Shown: positions 28,161-38,342, numbered from the stretch's first letter. The stretch: DNA of 41,750 nt from Nitrospirota bacterium (GCA_016201765.1 JACQCE010000043.1:1-41750); one strand, 5' to 3'. A program made the numbers and translations. Notes: generated from the letters alone by a model not told the origin.

Positions 28161-29165
28161 TCACCGGGTCACAAAAGCGAGAAACGAGGTGATCAGGATG
28201 TTGGCCAGCGCCAGGGGAATCATGATCTTCCAGCCCAGTCGCATGAGCTGGTCATACCGCAGCCGCGGCAGTGTGGCCCGGATCCAGAAGAACAGGAAGA
28301 GCAAAAAATAGACCTTGGGCAAAAACCAGAACACACCCCACCAGCCGGTGGACGGCAGAAAATCGAACGGCGCCTGCCAGCCGCCCAGAAACAAAATCGC
28401 ACCGACACAGGAGACCAGGATCATGTTGGCATACTCGGCCAGGAAGAAAAAGGCAAAGCGCATGCCGCTGTACTCGGTGAAGAACCCCGCGACCAGTTCG
28501 CTCTCCGCCTCGGGCAGATCGAACGGCAGCCGGTTGGTCTCGGCGATCGCCGACAGCAGATAGATGACGAACGCCACGAATTGCGGGGCGGGAAAGGCGA
28601 ACGCGTACCAATGCCAGAAGCCGCCCGCCTGCCCCTGGGCGATCGCGGCCAGACTCAACGAGCCGCTGAGCAGCAGGACGCCGACGAGCGACATGCCGAG
28701 CGCCAGTTCGTAACTGATCACCTGTGCCGCGGACCGGAGGCCGCCCAACAGCGAATATTTGCTGTTCGACGCCCAGCCGCCCAGCAGGATGCCGTAGGCG
28801 CCGATCGACGAGAGCGCCAGAATGTAGAGAATGGCGATGTTGATGTCGGCGATCGGCCCGCGATCCGAAAAGGGGATCACGGCGAACGCGATCAGCGCCG
28901 GCACCAGCGAAATGATCGGAGCGACCGTAAAAATGATCTTGTTCGCCCCGGTCGGGATGATGTCTTCCTTGAAGAAGAGCTTGAGGCCGTCGGCGATCGG
29001 CTGCAAGAGGCCGTGATAGCCCACCTCCATCGGCCCTAAACGGTCCTGCATATGTCCCAGCACCTTCCGCTCGAAATAGGTCAGGTAGGCGACGTGCAGC
29101 AGCACCGCACCGAACACCACCACGATCATCGCCAGCGTTGTCACTACCGACATCAGATCCGGCAC
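28161..29165 (-). CDS. nuoH: NADH-quinone oxidoreductase subunit H
   Basis: [65 protein letters not shown]. Confidence 0.97.
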   Translation of the reverse strand: MPDLMSVVTTLAMIVVVFGAVLLHVAYLTYFERKVLGHMQDRLGPMEVGYHGLLQPIADGLKLFFKEDIIPTGANKIIFTVAPIISLVPALIAFAVIPFSDRGPIADINIAILYILALSSIGAYGILLGGWASNSKYSLLGGLRSAAQVISYELALGMSLVGVLLLSGSLSLAAIAQGQAGGFWHWYAFAFPAPQFVAFVIYLLSAIAETNRLPFDLPEAESELVAGFFTEYSGMRFAFFFLAEYANMILVSCVGAILFLGGWQAPFDFLPSTGWWGVFWFLPKVYFLLFLFFWIRATLPRLRYDQLMRLGWKIMIPLALANILITSFLAFVTR

Positions 29166-31895
29166 TTATACCCCCTCTCGCGCGGCCGCTTGAACCGACG
29201 CCGTCGCCGCGGCGCCCACAGCTTTTTCAATCATCACCCGCCCCGATCGGAAATAAGGCGTCTGCGTCACCGGATCGACCGACCAGTCGACCAGTTCCTT
29301 CACCCCGGCCTCGGGAAAATGGCCGGGGAAGCGGCAGAAGCCCGGAGCGATCTTGGCCCGGCGAACCGCCGGCACCACCGCCTCCCGGGAGGCGGAACCG
29401 TCCATCGTCCGCAGCCGCACCATGTCGCCGTCCTCCACGCCCAGCCGCTCCGCATCGGACGGGTTCAACTGCAATCGCCCCTCAGGCTCGATCCGCATCA
29501 ACTCCGACGCCCGGCGGGAGAGTTTGCCCGAATGAAAGAGGCTCTGGCTGATCACCAGCGTCATCGACCCGCCCCCCCTCCCCCGCTCCGACGCCGCCCC
29601 GGGGCCCGGCCGGTATCTGGCCTCCAGCTCCTCCGCGGTCAGATCGGCCAGATATTGGGCCATGACGGCGCCATCGATCCGGCCATCGGGCCGGTCGGAC
29701 AGCACGCGGCGGATCTCATCGGTGATCTCCCCCGCGCTGGCGTAGTCGAGCGGATGGCCGAGTCCGGCCGCCAGCTGGCCGAAGATGTCCCAATCGGGCA
29801 ACGCCTCCCCGACCGGCTCAAGCGCCCGCCGCACCCGCTGCACACGGCCTTCGTGATTCGTAAACGTCCCCTCTTTTTCGGCGAACCCGGCCGCCGGCAG
29901 GACCAGATGCGCCAGCCGGCCGGTCTCGGTCAGGAACGGATCCTGGCAGATGAGCAGCTCCAGCGATTGCAACGCCTGACGCACGCCTGATGAAGCCGGC
30001 AGACTGCCGAGCGGGTCCTCGCCGACCAGATAGAGCGCCTTCAACCGGCCCTGCCTCGCCTCCTCCAGCATCTGCGTGAGACTCCAGCCGGTCGCCGACG
30101 GCAGTTCCTCTTTCCAGGCCTCGCGCAGCCGCAGACGGGCCGCTTCATTGCGGACATCGATCAGGCCGGGCAGGAATTCAGGCGCCGCCCCCATTTCCAC
30201 GACACCCATTTCATTGTTCTCTTCGCAGAGCGGATTCAGCCCGCTGCCCGGCTTCGAATAGAGACCGGTCAGGATTGCCAGATCGGCCAGCGCGCAGACG
30301 GCGTCATAGCCGCCGGCCTGGCGCGTCAACTCCGGACCGAAGAGCACCACCGCCCGTTCGGCGCCAGAGAGACTCCGCGCGGCCGCCTTGATCGCATCGG
30401 CCGACAGCCCCGTGCGCGCTTCCGCCACCGGCCAGGGCAATTGTGTGACCGCGGCCTCGACGCGAGCGACATACGTCTGCGCCTGCGCGGCTACCGACGG
30501 CTCGATCAATCGTTCCTCCACCACCGCTTTGACCAGTGCGCGGACGACCATTGACTCCGATCCCGGCGTCACCGTGAGCGGCGCCTGGGACAGGTTGACC
30601 AGATTGCTGATCGGGCCGATCTCTTTCAAGTAGGGCCCCACGGTGATCAGATTTGCGCCGTGTTTGCGCACCGCCGCCTTGACCTTCAGCGCCGTGATCG
30701 GATTCGTCTCGGTCAGATCGGCGCCGATCACCATCACCACCCGGGCCGCCTCGATCGCCTCATACGGCGCCGTCATCCGGCCGTGGCCGGCCACCCGCGT
30801 CAGGGCGCGCACGCTGTTCAGATGGCCGTCGCGCGCCGAGCTGTCGACGTGCGGCGTGCCGATCGCCAGCCGCAGCAGCTTCTGGAACAGATAGGCCTCC
30901 TCGTTCGTGCAGCGGGCCGAGATCACGCCGCCGATCGCCTCGGCGCCGTACCGCCGCTTGATCTCCGACAACCGCTGCGCGGCCGCTTCGATCGCCTCAA
31001 TCCAGGGCCACTCGACCAAACGGCCGTCCTGCCGGATCATCGGGGCGGCCACCCGCTCGGGACTGTTGATCATGTGATAGCCGAAAAAACCCTTGGCGCA
31101 CAGATCACCCAGATTGCGCCCCTTTTCCCAGTCGGAGGTGACGCGGACGATCTGGTTCTCCGAGACCTTGCTTTCCAGCGTCAGCGTGCAGCCGTCGGCG
31201 CAGTAGGCGCAGACCGTCTCGGTTTTCTTCAACTGCCACGGCCGGTAATCATAGAGGGCGACGCGGTTGGTGAAGGCGCCGACCGGACAGATCTGCACGC
31301 AGCCGCCGCAGAATTCGCAATCCAGCTCCCGGTCCATGAACGTGCTGATTTCGACCCGGTCGCCCCGGTTGACGGCCGCGATGGCCTTCACATCGAGCAC
31401 TTCATCGCAGTAGCGGACGCACCGCATGCAGGTGATGCAGCGGCTCATTTCCCGCTCGATGTAGGGGCTGAAATAGCGCTTCTCGGGCAGCCGCTTGGCC
31501 TCGGTATAGTGGCTGTAGTTGTCGCTGTAGGCGTGCGTCCGGTCCTGCAGTTCGCACTCGCCGCCCTGATCGCACATGGGACAGTCGAGCGGATGATTGG
31601 CCAGGATGAAATCCATCACGCTCTTGTGAGCCTGCTCGGCCTTCTCGCTCGTGCTGCGGACGACCATCCCTTCGGCGACCGGCAGGTTGCACGACGTCTG
31701 CAGCTTCGGCATCTTCTCCACTTCGACCAGGCACATCCGGCAGTTGGCGTCCGGCGCCAGTTTCACGTGCGAGCAGAAATAGGGGATGTGGATCCCCGCC
31801 TGCCGGGCGGCGTCGATCACGTAGGTGCCCTTTTCGACCGTGATGCTCTTGCCGTCGATCGTCAGCGTCACCGGTGATTTCAGCGTCGTCATCAT
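29166..31895 (-). CDS. nuoG: NADH-quinone oxidoreductase subunit G
   Basis: CRMCLVEVEK; CPMCDQGGECELQD; CITCMRCVRYCDEV; molybdopterin-oxidoreductase-like body. Start uncertain (31895 or 31892). Confidence 0.94.
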   Translation of the reverse strand: MMTTLKSPVTLTIDGKSITVEKGTYVIDAARQAGIHIPYFCSHVKLAPDANCRMCLVEVEKMPKLQTSCNLPVAEGMVVRSTSEKAEQAHKSVMDFILANHPLDCPMCDQGGECELQDRTHAYSDNYSHYTEAKRLPEKRYFSPYIEREMSRCITCMRCVRYCDEVLDVKAIAAVNRGDRVEISTFMDRELDCEFCGGCVQICPVGAFTNRVALYDYRPWQLKKTETVCAYCADGCTLTLESKVSENQIVRVTSDWEKGRNLGDLCAKGFFGYHMINSPERVAAPMIRQDGRLVEWPWIEAIEAAAQRLSEIKRRYGAEAIGGVISARCTNEEAYLFQKLLRLAIGTPHVDSSARDGHLNSVRALTRVAGHGRMTAPYEAIEAARVVMVIGADLTETNPITALKVKAAVRKHGANLITVGPYLKEIGPISNLVNLSQAPLTVTPGSESMVVRALVKAVVEERLIEPSVAAQAQTYVARVEAAVTQLPWPVAEARTGLSADAIKAAARSLSGAERAVVLFGPELTRQAGGYDAVCALADLAILTGLYSKPGSGLNPLCEENNEMGVVEMGAAPEFLPGLIDVRNEAARLRLREAWKEELPSATGWSLTQMLEEARQGRLKALYLVGEDPLGSLPASSGVRQALQSLELLICQDPFLTETGRLAHLVLPAAGFAEKEGTFTNHEGRVQRVRRALEPVGEALPDWDIFGQLAAGLGHPLDYASAGEITDEIRRVLSDRPDGRIDGAVMAQYLADLTAEELEARYRPGPGAASERGRGGGSMTLVISQSLFHSGKLSRRASELMRIEPEGRLQLNPSDAERLGVEDGDMVRLRTMDGSASREAVVPAVRRAKIAPGFCRFPGHFPEAGVKELVDWSVDPVTQTPYFRSGRVMIEKAVGAAATASVQAAAREGV

Positions 31896-31911
31896 CTCCC
31901 TCAATGAGTCC

Positions 31912-33237
31912 TCAATGGCCGGCAAAACTGATCGGGTGGGCGGTGGCTGCGTCGACTGGCGGGCGGGCGTGGCCCATCACGCACTCCTTGCGGGTGATGT
32001 GGGCTTCGTATTCGGCGCGGAAATGGCGCAGCGTGCTGACAACCGGCGCCGTCTCGGCGTCGCCGAAGGCGCAGACCGTCCGGCCGGCGATGTTGCCGCA
32101 GACCTGCGGCAGGAGATCCAGATCGGTCAAACGCCCCTGGCCGTGCTCGATCCGGCGCAGGACGCGCAACAGCCAGTTGCTCCCCTCCCGGCAGGGCGTG
32201 CATTTCCCGCACGACTCGTGATGGAAAAAGCGCAGCAGATTGGCCGCCGCCCAGACCATGCAGACCGAATCGTCCATGACGGTCACGCCGCCGGAGCCCA
32301 GCATCGAACCGGCCTTGGCCACTTCGTCGAAATCCATCTTGACGTCCAGATGGTCCGGCGTAAAAAACGAGGCGGATGCCCCGCCCGGAATGAACGCCTT
32401 CAGGGGACGGTCCGACTTCATCCCGCCCGCCAGGTCGAAGATCAATTGCCGGAAGGTGATCCCCATCGGCACTTCATAGTTGCCCGGCCGTTTGACGTGG
32501 CCGCTCACCGAAAAAATCCGCGTGCCGGGGCTCTTTGGCGGCGAGCCGATCGACGCGTACCATTCCGCGCCCCGGCGCAGAATGTGCGGCAGGCTCGCGA
32601 GCGTCTCGACGTTGTTGATCACCGTCGGCTTGCCGTAGAGGCCGTGCGTAGCCGGAAAGGGCGGCTTGGACCGGGGCAAACCCCGCTTCCCTTCGATTGA
32701 TTCAAGCAGCGCCGTCTCCTCGCCGCAGATATAGGCGCCCGCGCCCCGGTGGAGCGTCAGTTCCAGATCGAAGCCGCTGCCGAGAATATTTTTTCCCAGA
32801 TAACCGGCCTTGTAGGCCTCCTGGACCGCCCGTGCGACGATGACCGCCTCCGACGCAAACTCGCCCCGCATGTAAATGTAGGCCGCGTGCGCGCCGATCG
32901 CATAACTGGCGATGACGATCCCCTCGATCATCTGGTGGGGATCGACCGTCATCAACTCACGGTCCTTGAACGTCCCCGGCTCGCTCTCATCGGCGTTGCA
33001 GCACAGATAGGTGACCGTCCGTTCCTTGGGCAGAAAACTCCACTTCATCCCCGTTGGAAAACCGGCGCCGCCCCGCCCGCGCAGATTGGCCCGTTTGACG
33101 AGCTCGATCAGCTCTGCGGGCGGGTACTGTTTGAACATCAGCCGGAGCGCCGCATAGCCCTCCTGCCGCTCATAGTCGGCCAGCGAGCCGGTGTAGCCGG
33201 GCAGATCCCGGTTGCGGAACAGCACCACTTCAGCCAC
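31912..33237 (-). CDS. nuoF: NADH-quinone oxidoreductase subunit F
   Basis: RGRGGAGFPTGMKWSF; GAGAYICGEETALLESIEGKRG; ESCGKCTPCREG. Confidence 0.97.
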   Translation of the reverse strand: MAEVVLFRNRDLPGYTGSLADYERQEGYAALRLMFKQYPPAELIELVKRANLRGRGGAGFPTGMKWSFLPKERTVTYLCCNADESEPGTFKDRELMTVDPHQMIEGIVIASYAIGAHAAYIYMRGEFASEAVIVARAVQEAYKAGYLGKNILGSGFDLELTLHRGAGAYICGEETALLESIEGKRGLPRSKPPFPATHGLYGKPTVINNVETLASLPHILRRGAEWYASIGSPPKSPGTRIFSVSGHVKRPGNYEVPMGITFRQLIFDLAGGMKSDRPLKAFIPGGASASFFTPDHLDVKMDFDEVAKAGSMLGSGGVTVMDDSVCMVWAAANLLRFFHHESCGKCTPCREGSNWLLRVLRRIEHGQGRLTDLDLLPQVCGNIAGRTVCAFGDAETAPVVSTLRHFRAEYEAHITRKECVMGHARPPVDAATAHPISFAGH

Positions 33238-33793
33238 GGCCCTTCCCCCTGGTTGAAGCGTTCCCTGCGTCCTGAACGGGCGGCGTCCGATGCCACTGTT
33301 CGATGAGCCGGTCGACCTGTTCCGTCGTCACCGCTTCATGATAGTCATCGTTGACCTGCATGACCGGCGCCTTGCCGCAGGCGGCCAGACATTCCACCGT
33401 GACGAGCGTGAATTTGCCGTCCGGCGTCGTCTGCCCCTCCCGGATGCCCAGCCGCTGCTCCAGATGGCTCAGCAATGACTCGGCCCCGCCGAGCGCGCAG
33501 GGCAGCGTCCGGCAGACTTGAATCAGGTATTCCCCCTTCGGCCGCAGATGAAACAGCGTGTAGAACGTCGCCACGTCGTAGACTTCATGCGGCGTCATCT
33601 CCAGGAGCGAGGCGACGTCGCGCATCCCCGCCTCGGTGACGAACCCCGCCTCCCGCTGCACCAAACGAAGGCCATGGAGCACGGCCGACCGCTTGATCGG
33701 ATAGCGCTTCGCCGTCTCGATCAGCTCCAACCGGGCCGCTTCTGACAGGCCGGCGGGTCTCTGCGACGAGCCGTTGTAGGGTGTGTGGGCCAT
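33230..33793 (-). CDS. nuoE: NADH-quinone oxidoreductase subunit E
   Basis: YDVATFYTLFHLRPKGEYLIQVCRTLPCALGGAE; CLAACGKAPVMQVN. Confidence 0.95.
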   Translation of the reverse strand: MAHTPYNGSSQRPAGLSEAARLELIETAKRYPIKRSAVLHGLRLVQREAGFVTEAGMRDVASLLEMTPHEVYDVATFYTLFHLRPKGEYLIQVCRTLPCALGGAESLLSHLEQRLGIREGQTTPDGKFTLVTVECLAACGKAPVMQVNDDYHEAVTTEQVDRLIEQWHRTPPVQDAGNASTRGKGRG

Positions 33794-33811
33794 CAATAAC
33801 ATCCTCCCATG

Positions 33812-33879
33812 AAAAAGGGGACAGGCTACTTTTTCACTACCATGCGTCGGGCTACCAAAAAGTAGCCTGTCCCCTTTTT
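33812..33879. repeat. REPIN-like palindrome, perfect 23-bp arms, GGGGACA core
   Basis: AAAAAGGGGACAGGCTACTTTTT (33812-33834) / AAAAAGTAGCCTGTCCCCTTTTT (33857-33879). Confidence 0.95.
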
Positions 33880-35176
33880 ATCTGTCGCATTCTCCCATTA
33901 CAATGTCATACGTGCCGAAGATCGTGACGATGTCGGCGATCAGGTAGCCCTTCGCCATGTAATCGAACGCGCCCATGTTCACGAACGACGGGGCGCGGAT
34001 GTGCATGCGATGCGGCCGGTTCGTCCCGTCGCTGACGAGATAGAAACCCAGCTCCCCCTTCGGGGTTTCCGTCGCGCAGTAGACCTCGCCCGGCGGCGTC
34101 TCAAACCCGTAGCAGGCCACTTTAAAGTGATGGATCAGGCTTTCCATGTCGGTCATCACCTTCTCCCGCTTGGGATAGGTGACGCCGGGAATGTCGGCCA
34201 GAATCGGCCCCTCCGGCAGCCGGTCCAGACACTGGCTCAAAATCCGGGCGCTCTGCCGCATCTCCTGCATCCGGACCCAATACCGGTCGTACGTGTCGCC
34301 GTGGCTGCCGACCGGCACCTCCCACTCGACCCGGTCATAGACGCCGTAGGGCTCCGCCTTGCGAATGTCATAGTTGACGCCGGAGCCGCGCAACGTCGGC
34401 CCGGTCAGGCCGAAATTCACCGCATCCTCGGCGGAGATCACGGCGATGTTTTTCGTTCTGCCCAGCCAGATCCGGTTCTCGGAGAGCAGCCCCTCATACT
34501 CTTCCAATTTCGCGGGAAAGGCGGCCAGAAACGTCCGCAGCTTGGCGATCACCTCCGGCGTCAAATCCCCCTGCGGATCGACGCCGCCGACGCGGAAGTA
34601 GCTCACCGTCAGGCGCGCCCCGCAGAGCGCTTCGAACAGGTCGAGCAGCAGCTCCCGCTCCCGGAACGTCCAGAAGAAGACGGTCATCGCGCCGATGTCG
34701 AGCGCCTGCGTCCCCAGCCAGAAGAGGTGGCCGATGATCCGCTGCATTTCGGAGACGATCGTCCGGACATATTCGGCCCGCTCCGGCACGGTGATCCCGA
34801 GCAGCCGCTCCACCGCCCGCACGTAGGCGTAGTTGTTCGCCATCGCACAGACGTAATCGAGCCGGTCGGTGAGCGGAATCACCTGGTTGTAGGTCTTGCC
34901 CTCCGCCAGCTTCTCCGTCCCCCGGTGCAGGTAGCCCAGATAGGGCGTCGCCTTGATGATCTTCTCCCCTTCCAGCTCCAGGACCACGCGCAGCACGCCG
35001 TGGGTTGCCGGATGCTGCGGCCCCATGTTCAGGAGGAGATCCTCGCTCCGGAAGAGCGGCTGACGCTCTTCGGCATCGACCGATTCCGTGACGACTTCAG
35101 TCGTGGCGCCGGACTCCGGCTCGTGGAGGATATAGCCGAACGAGCCCTGCTCGTCGTCGCGTTGTGCGGTCGTCAT
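33878..35176 (-). CDS. nuoD: NADH-quinone oxidoreductase subunit D
   Basis: LLLNMGPQHPATHGVLRVVLELEGEKIIKATPYLGYLHRGTEKLAEGKTYNQVIPLTDRLDYVCAM. Confidence 0.97.
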   Translation of the reverse strand: MTTAQRDDEQGSFGYILHEPESGATTEVVTESVDAEERQPLFRSEDLLLNMGPQHPATHGVLRVVLELEGEKIIKATPYLGYLHRGTEKLAEGKTYNQVIPLTDRLDYVCAMANNYAYVRAVERLLGITVPERAEYVRTIVSEMQRIIGHLFWLGTQALDIGAMTVFFWTFRERELLLDLFEALCGARLTVSYFRVGGVDPQGDLTPEVIAKLRTFLAAFPAKLEEYEGLLSENRIWLGRTKNIAVISAEDAVNFGLTGPTLRGSGVNYDIRKAEPYGVYDRVEWEVPVGSHGDTYDRYWVRMQEMRQSARILSQCLDRLPEGPILADIPGVTYPKREKVMTDMESLIHHFKVACYGFETPPGEVYCATETPKGELGFYLVSDGTNRPHRMHIRAPSFVNMGAFDYMAKGYLIADIVTIFGTYDIVMGECDR

Positions 35177-35745
35177 GACGCGCCCTTGTTTTTAGACGGG
35201 GCCAGCCCGCTCGCATTGATGGGGATTTCCACGGGCTTCACTTCACGCCCCGGCTCGATCGCCGGCCAGAACTCGTAGGTGTTCCGCCACCCCTTGCCCG
35301 CGGTCGGAAAATCCTTCCGGAGCGGAAAGCCCTCGTCGTACTCCTCCGGCATCATGATCCGGCGCAGATCGGGATGGCCGACGAAGCGGATGCCGAACAG
35401 ATCGAATGCCTCCCGCTCGAGAAAATTGGCCGCCTGCCAGACCGGCACGACCGAATCGATCTGACAGGAGGAGAGCGGCACGCGCGCCCTGAGCCGCAGC
35501 CGCTTCCGGTGGCGCAGCGAGTTGAGGTGATAGACCACTTCGAACCGCTCCGGCGCCTCCGGCCAGTCGACGGCGGTCAGATCGGAGAGCTGGTCGAACG
35601 CGAGCTCCGGGGCATCGTGCAGCCACCGGCAGACGGAGACGATCAGCTCCCGCGCGATCACCACGGTCTGCTCCCCGAAGGCGTCGACGGTTCCGCGCAC
35701 GGCGCCGGGAAAACGTTGTTCAATCAATTCGGCAATGGGCTGCAT
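35173..35745 (-). CDS. nuoC: NADH-quinone oxidoreductase subunit C
   Basis: FEVVYHLNSLRHRKRLRLRARVPLS...EREAFDLFGIRFVGHPDLRRIMMPEEYDEGFPLRKDFP. Confidence 0.95.
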   Translation of the reverse strand: MQPIAELIEQRFPGAVRGTVDAFGEQTVVIARELIVSVCRWLHDAPELAFDQLSDLTAVDWPEAPERFEVVYHLNSLRHRKRLRLRARVPLSSCQIDSVVPVWQAANFLEREAFDLFGIRFVGHPDLRRIMMPEEYDEGFPLRKDFPTAGKGWRNTYEFWPAIEPGREVKPVEIPINASGLAPSKNKGAS

Positions 35746-35828
35746 GTAAAGCGAGTCCCTCACACGGACACGGAAGAGAACGGGGGCCGTTGAAGCTTGG
35801 CGGCCCGGCAGTTCCAGACCCGCGCCGG

Positions 35829-36308
35829 TTATTTCACCAACACCTTCTCCTGCATGATTTTTTGCTGAAGCGTCAGCAGTCCGTGCAACAGCGCCTCCGG
35901 CCTCGGCGGACAGCCGGGCACGTAGACGTCCACGGGAAGGAACTGATCGACCCCCTGCACCACGCTGTAACTGTCGTAGATGTTGCCCGACGTCGCGCAG
36001 GAGCCCATCGAGATCACGTACCGCGGCTCCGGCATCTGGTCGTAGATCCGGCGGATGACCGGCGCCATCTTCCGGGTCACCGTGCCCGCCACGATCATCA
36101 GATCGGATTGCCGCGGCGAGGCGCGGAAGACCCCCGCGCCGAACCGGTCGATGTCATAGCGCGACGACACGCTTGCGATCATTTCGATCGCGCAGCAGGC
36201 CAGCCCGAACGTCATCGGCCAGAGGGACGATTTGCGCGCCCAGTTGATGGCCCAATCGAGCCGGGTCGTCAGGATGTTGGCGTCCAACTGGCCGTCGCTC
36301 AATCCCAT
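35829..36308 (-). CDS. nuoB: NADH-quinone oxidoreductase subunit B
   Basis: [57 protein letters not shown]. Confidence 0.97.
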   Translation of the reverse strand: MGLSDGQLDANILTTRLDWAINWARKSSLWPMTFGLACCAIEMIASVSSRYDIDRFGAGVFRASPRQSDLMIVAGTVTRKMAPVIRRIYDQMPEPRYVISMGSCATSGNIYDSYSVVQGVDQFLPVDVYVPGCPPRPEALLHGLLTLQQKIMQEKVLVK

Positions 36309-36670
36309 TCCAGCGCCCCCTTCTTCCACGCGTAGACATAGCCGACCAGCAGCACCGCAATGAAGATCACCATCTCCACGAGCCCCACGAGCCCGATGTT
36401 CTTGAAGACCACCGCCCAGGGGAAGAGAAAAACCGCTTCGATATCAAAGATGACAAAGAGCATGCAGATGACGTAATAGCGGACCGGGAACGGCAGCCGC
36501 GCGTCGCCGAACGGCGTATTGCCGCTCTCGTACGCCATGAGCTTTTCCCGATAAGGACGGGAGGGGCGCAGCACCCATCCCCCGATGAGGCTCACCGCCG
36601 CAAAACCGATCGCAAGCACCAGAAAGAGGCCGATCGGCCAATAATGACTGGGCACAAATGTTCCTGGCAT
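36299..36670 (-). CDS. nuoA: NADH-quinone oxidoreductase subunit A
   Basis: [47 protein letters not shown]. Confidence 0.97.
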   Translation of the reverse strand: MPGTFVPSHYWPIGLFLVLAIGFAAVSLIGGWVLRPSRPYREKLMAYESGNTPFGDARLPFPVRYYVICMLFVIFDIEAVFLFPWAVVFKNIGLVGLVEMVIFIAVLLVGYVYAWKKGALEWD

Positions 36671-36775
36671 GCCTGTCGCCCTTCCCTCTCTCTCCCGGGT
36701 GTGAACCGGCCCTGGGTTTCACGCGCGCTGAATCAATACCCGATGCGTCGTCCGCATCAGGCCACAAGGAAGCCC

Positions 36776-36804
36776 ATCTTATTGATATTGCCAAACATTG
36801 TCAA
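36776..36804 (-). promoter_or_regulatory. Candidate sigma70 promoter for nuoA-N
   Basis: Minus strand TTGACA - 17 nt - TAAGAT, ~105 bp upstream of the nuoA ATG. Confidence 0.55.
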
Positions 36805-36844
36805 GCTCAAAGCCGGGGCAATCGCCGCCGGATCGGCCCACCGG

Positions 36845-38101
36845 TCAGGCGAAGGTTTGCGGCATCACAAACGGGCGGAATTTGAACCCGCTCAAGGGGG
36901 AGCGCGGCACCCCCTTGTACTGGACCAGCACTTTGAAGATCCGGCCCATCCCGTCCGGCGCCAGGAGCAGCTTCATGGCCGCCAGTTCCACCTCCCGCCG
37001 GACGCCGTCGCACGCGGCCAGACGCGCTTCCATCGCCTCCGCCGCCCCCAACCCGAGCAAAAACGACGTCTGATCGGTAAAACCGGCCACTTCCAATCCG
37101 ACTGCCCGTCCCACCCGCACCAACGCGCTGAAGTCGACGTGTGCGGTCAGATCCTGCCGGCCGACCCGTTGATACGGATCATCCAACCGGCGATGACCGG
37201 CATAACAGGCCAGCGTCCCCTCCCGCCGGGCCGGCGCATAGCGTTCCTCGGCGGCGTGGCCGTAATCGATTGTCAGGACAAACCCGGTGTTCAACAGCCG
37301 CCCGACCTGCGCCATCCAGTCAAGCGCCTCCAGATTCACCTCCGTCTGGAACCCTTCGGGGAGGCGAATGCCAAGCCGTTTGAAGTACTCCTCCAATGCC
37401 GGGGTGGACGGCAGATCGAGCTGCTCGATCAACCGCTCCCCGTTCAGCGTCACGAAGCGCTCCAGCAACCGGCCACCCTGCATGATCACACGGTGGACGG
37501 GAAAGGCATCGATCAGTTCGTTGGAGACGATAATGCCGGTCAGGTCGCCGGCGGCCGCCGCCTCCTCCAGGCTCCGGCACCACCGCACGGGGATGCCCTG
37601 GTCGGCAAAGCGGCCCAGCCGCCTCCGCTGTTCTGTTTCAAGCTGGGGGCTGATCTCCACCACGACGTAGCGCAATCGCTCCGGCCCTCCGACCGGAAGG
37701 ACCGAGAGGATATCCTCCGCCAGCAACCCCCGACCGGCGCCCATCTCGATGATGGTGATGGGTTCCGTGTGCGTATGGCGATGTGGGTTGTCAGGGGGAG
37801 GTGAGCAACTCCTCCTGACGTCAATAGATGGCGCCCGGTGGAGCTGTTCGACCATCTCCGCCACCTGCCGGCCGACCATCTGGCCGAAGAGCGGATGCAA
37901 GTCCGGCGCTGTGAAGTAGTCGCCCGCCCGTCCCGATCGGACGACCTCGGTCGACGCGGTCATGTAATAGCCAAGTCCCGGCTCGTAAAGCGCCATGCGC
38001 ATAAATTCCGCAAAGGTGATCCGCCCCTTCGATCGGATGGCGGCGCTGATCCGGTCGAGCAACGGAGGATGGCCGGCGGCGTCCTGTGTCCCGTCCGTCA
38101 T
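36845..38101 (-). CDS. MidA/NDUFAF7-like (DUF185) class I SAM-dependent methyltransferase
   Basis: ITFAEFMRMALYEPGLGYYM; DYFTAPDLHPLFGQMVGRQ; TIIEMGAGRGLLAEDIL; SNELIDAFPVHRV. Confidence 0.92.
   Translation of the reverse strand: MTDGTQDAAGHPPLLDRISAAIRSKGRITFAEFMRMALYEPGLGYYMTASTEVVRSGRAGDYFTAPDLHPLFGQMVGRQVAEMVEQLHRAPSIDVRRSCSPPPDNPHRHTHTEPITIIEMGAGRGLLAEDILSVLPVGGPERLRYVVVEISPQLETEQRRRLGRFADQGIPVRWCRSLEEAAAAGDLTGIIVSNELIDAFPVHRVIMQGGRLLERFVTLNGERLIEQLDLPSTPALEEYFKRLGIRLPEGFQTEVNLEALDWMAQVGRLLNTGFVLTIDYGHAAEERYAPARREGTLACYAGHRRLDDPYQRVGRQDLTAHVDFSALVRVGRAVGLEVAGFTDQTSFLLGLGAAEAMEARLAACDGVRREVELAAMKLLLAPDGMGRIFKVLVQYKGVPRSPLSGFKFRPFVMPQTFA
37771..37819 (+). repeat. 49-bp hairpin element, copy D, inside the midA-like CDS
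   Basis: GCGTATGGCGATGTGGGTTGTCAGGGGGAGGTGAGCAACTCCTCCTGAC; the ORF stays open through it. Confidence 0.9.
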
Positions 38102-38159
38102 AAAACTATCGTATCAACGATCGCGCGTGAAAAGCTACGCCGCCGCCCCCACCGGTAGC

Positions 38160-38285
38160 GGGTCAGTTTGATGGATCCACCGTGGCAAAAATGGGGACAC
38201 GTCCCCATTTCCTCGTGCGACGCACGGCACGCAACGAAATTGGGACGTGTCCCCATTTTTGAGCCGGTCGCGGTGAAACTGACCC
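38160..38285. repeat. Nested palindromic element, GGGGACACGTCCCC cores
   Basis: Outer GGGTCAGTTT/AAACTGACCC; inner CAAAAATGGGGACACGTCCCCATTTC (38186-38211) vs GAAATTGGGACGTGTCCCCATTTTTG (38236-38261); loop contains CGTGCgacGCACG. Confidence 0.9.
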
Positions 38286-38342
38286 ACTACCCCCGCCCCG
38301 CGCTTGGATTTACCGATACAAATCTGATAAGGTCTTCGCCCG

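Noticed and set aside
30660-31877. 405-aa plus-strand ORF
   Set aside because: Antisense to nuoG.
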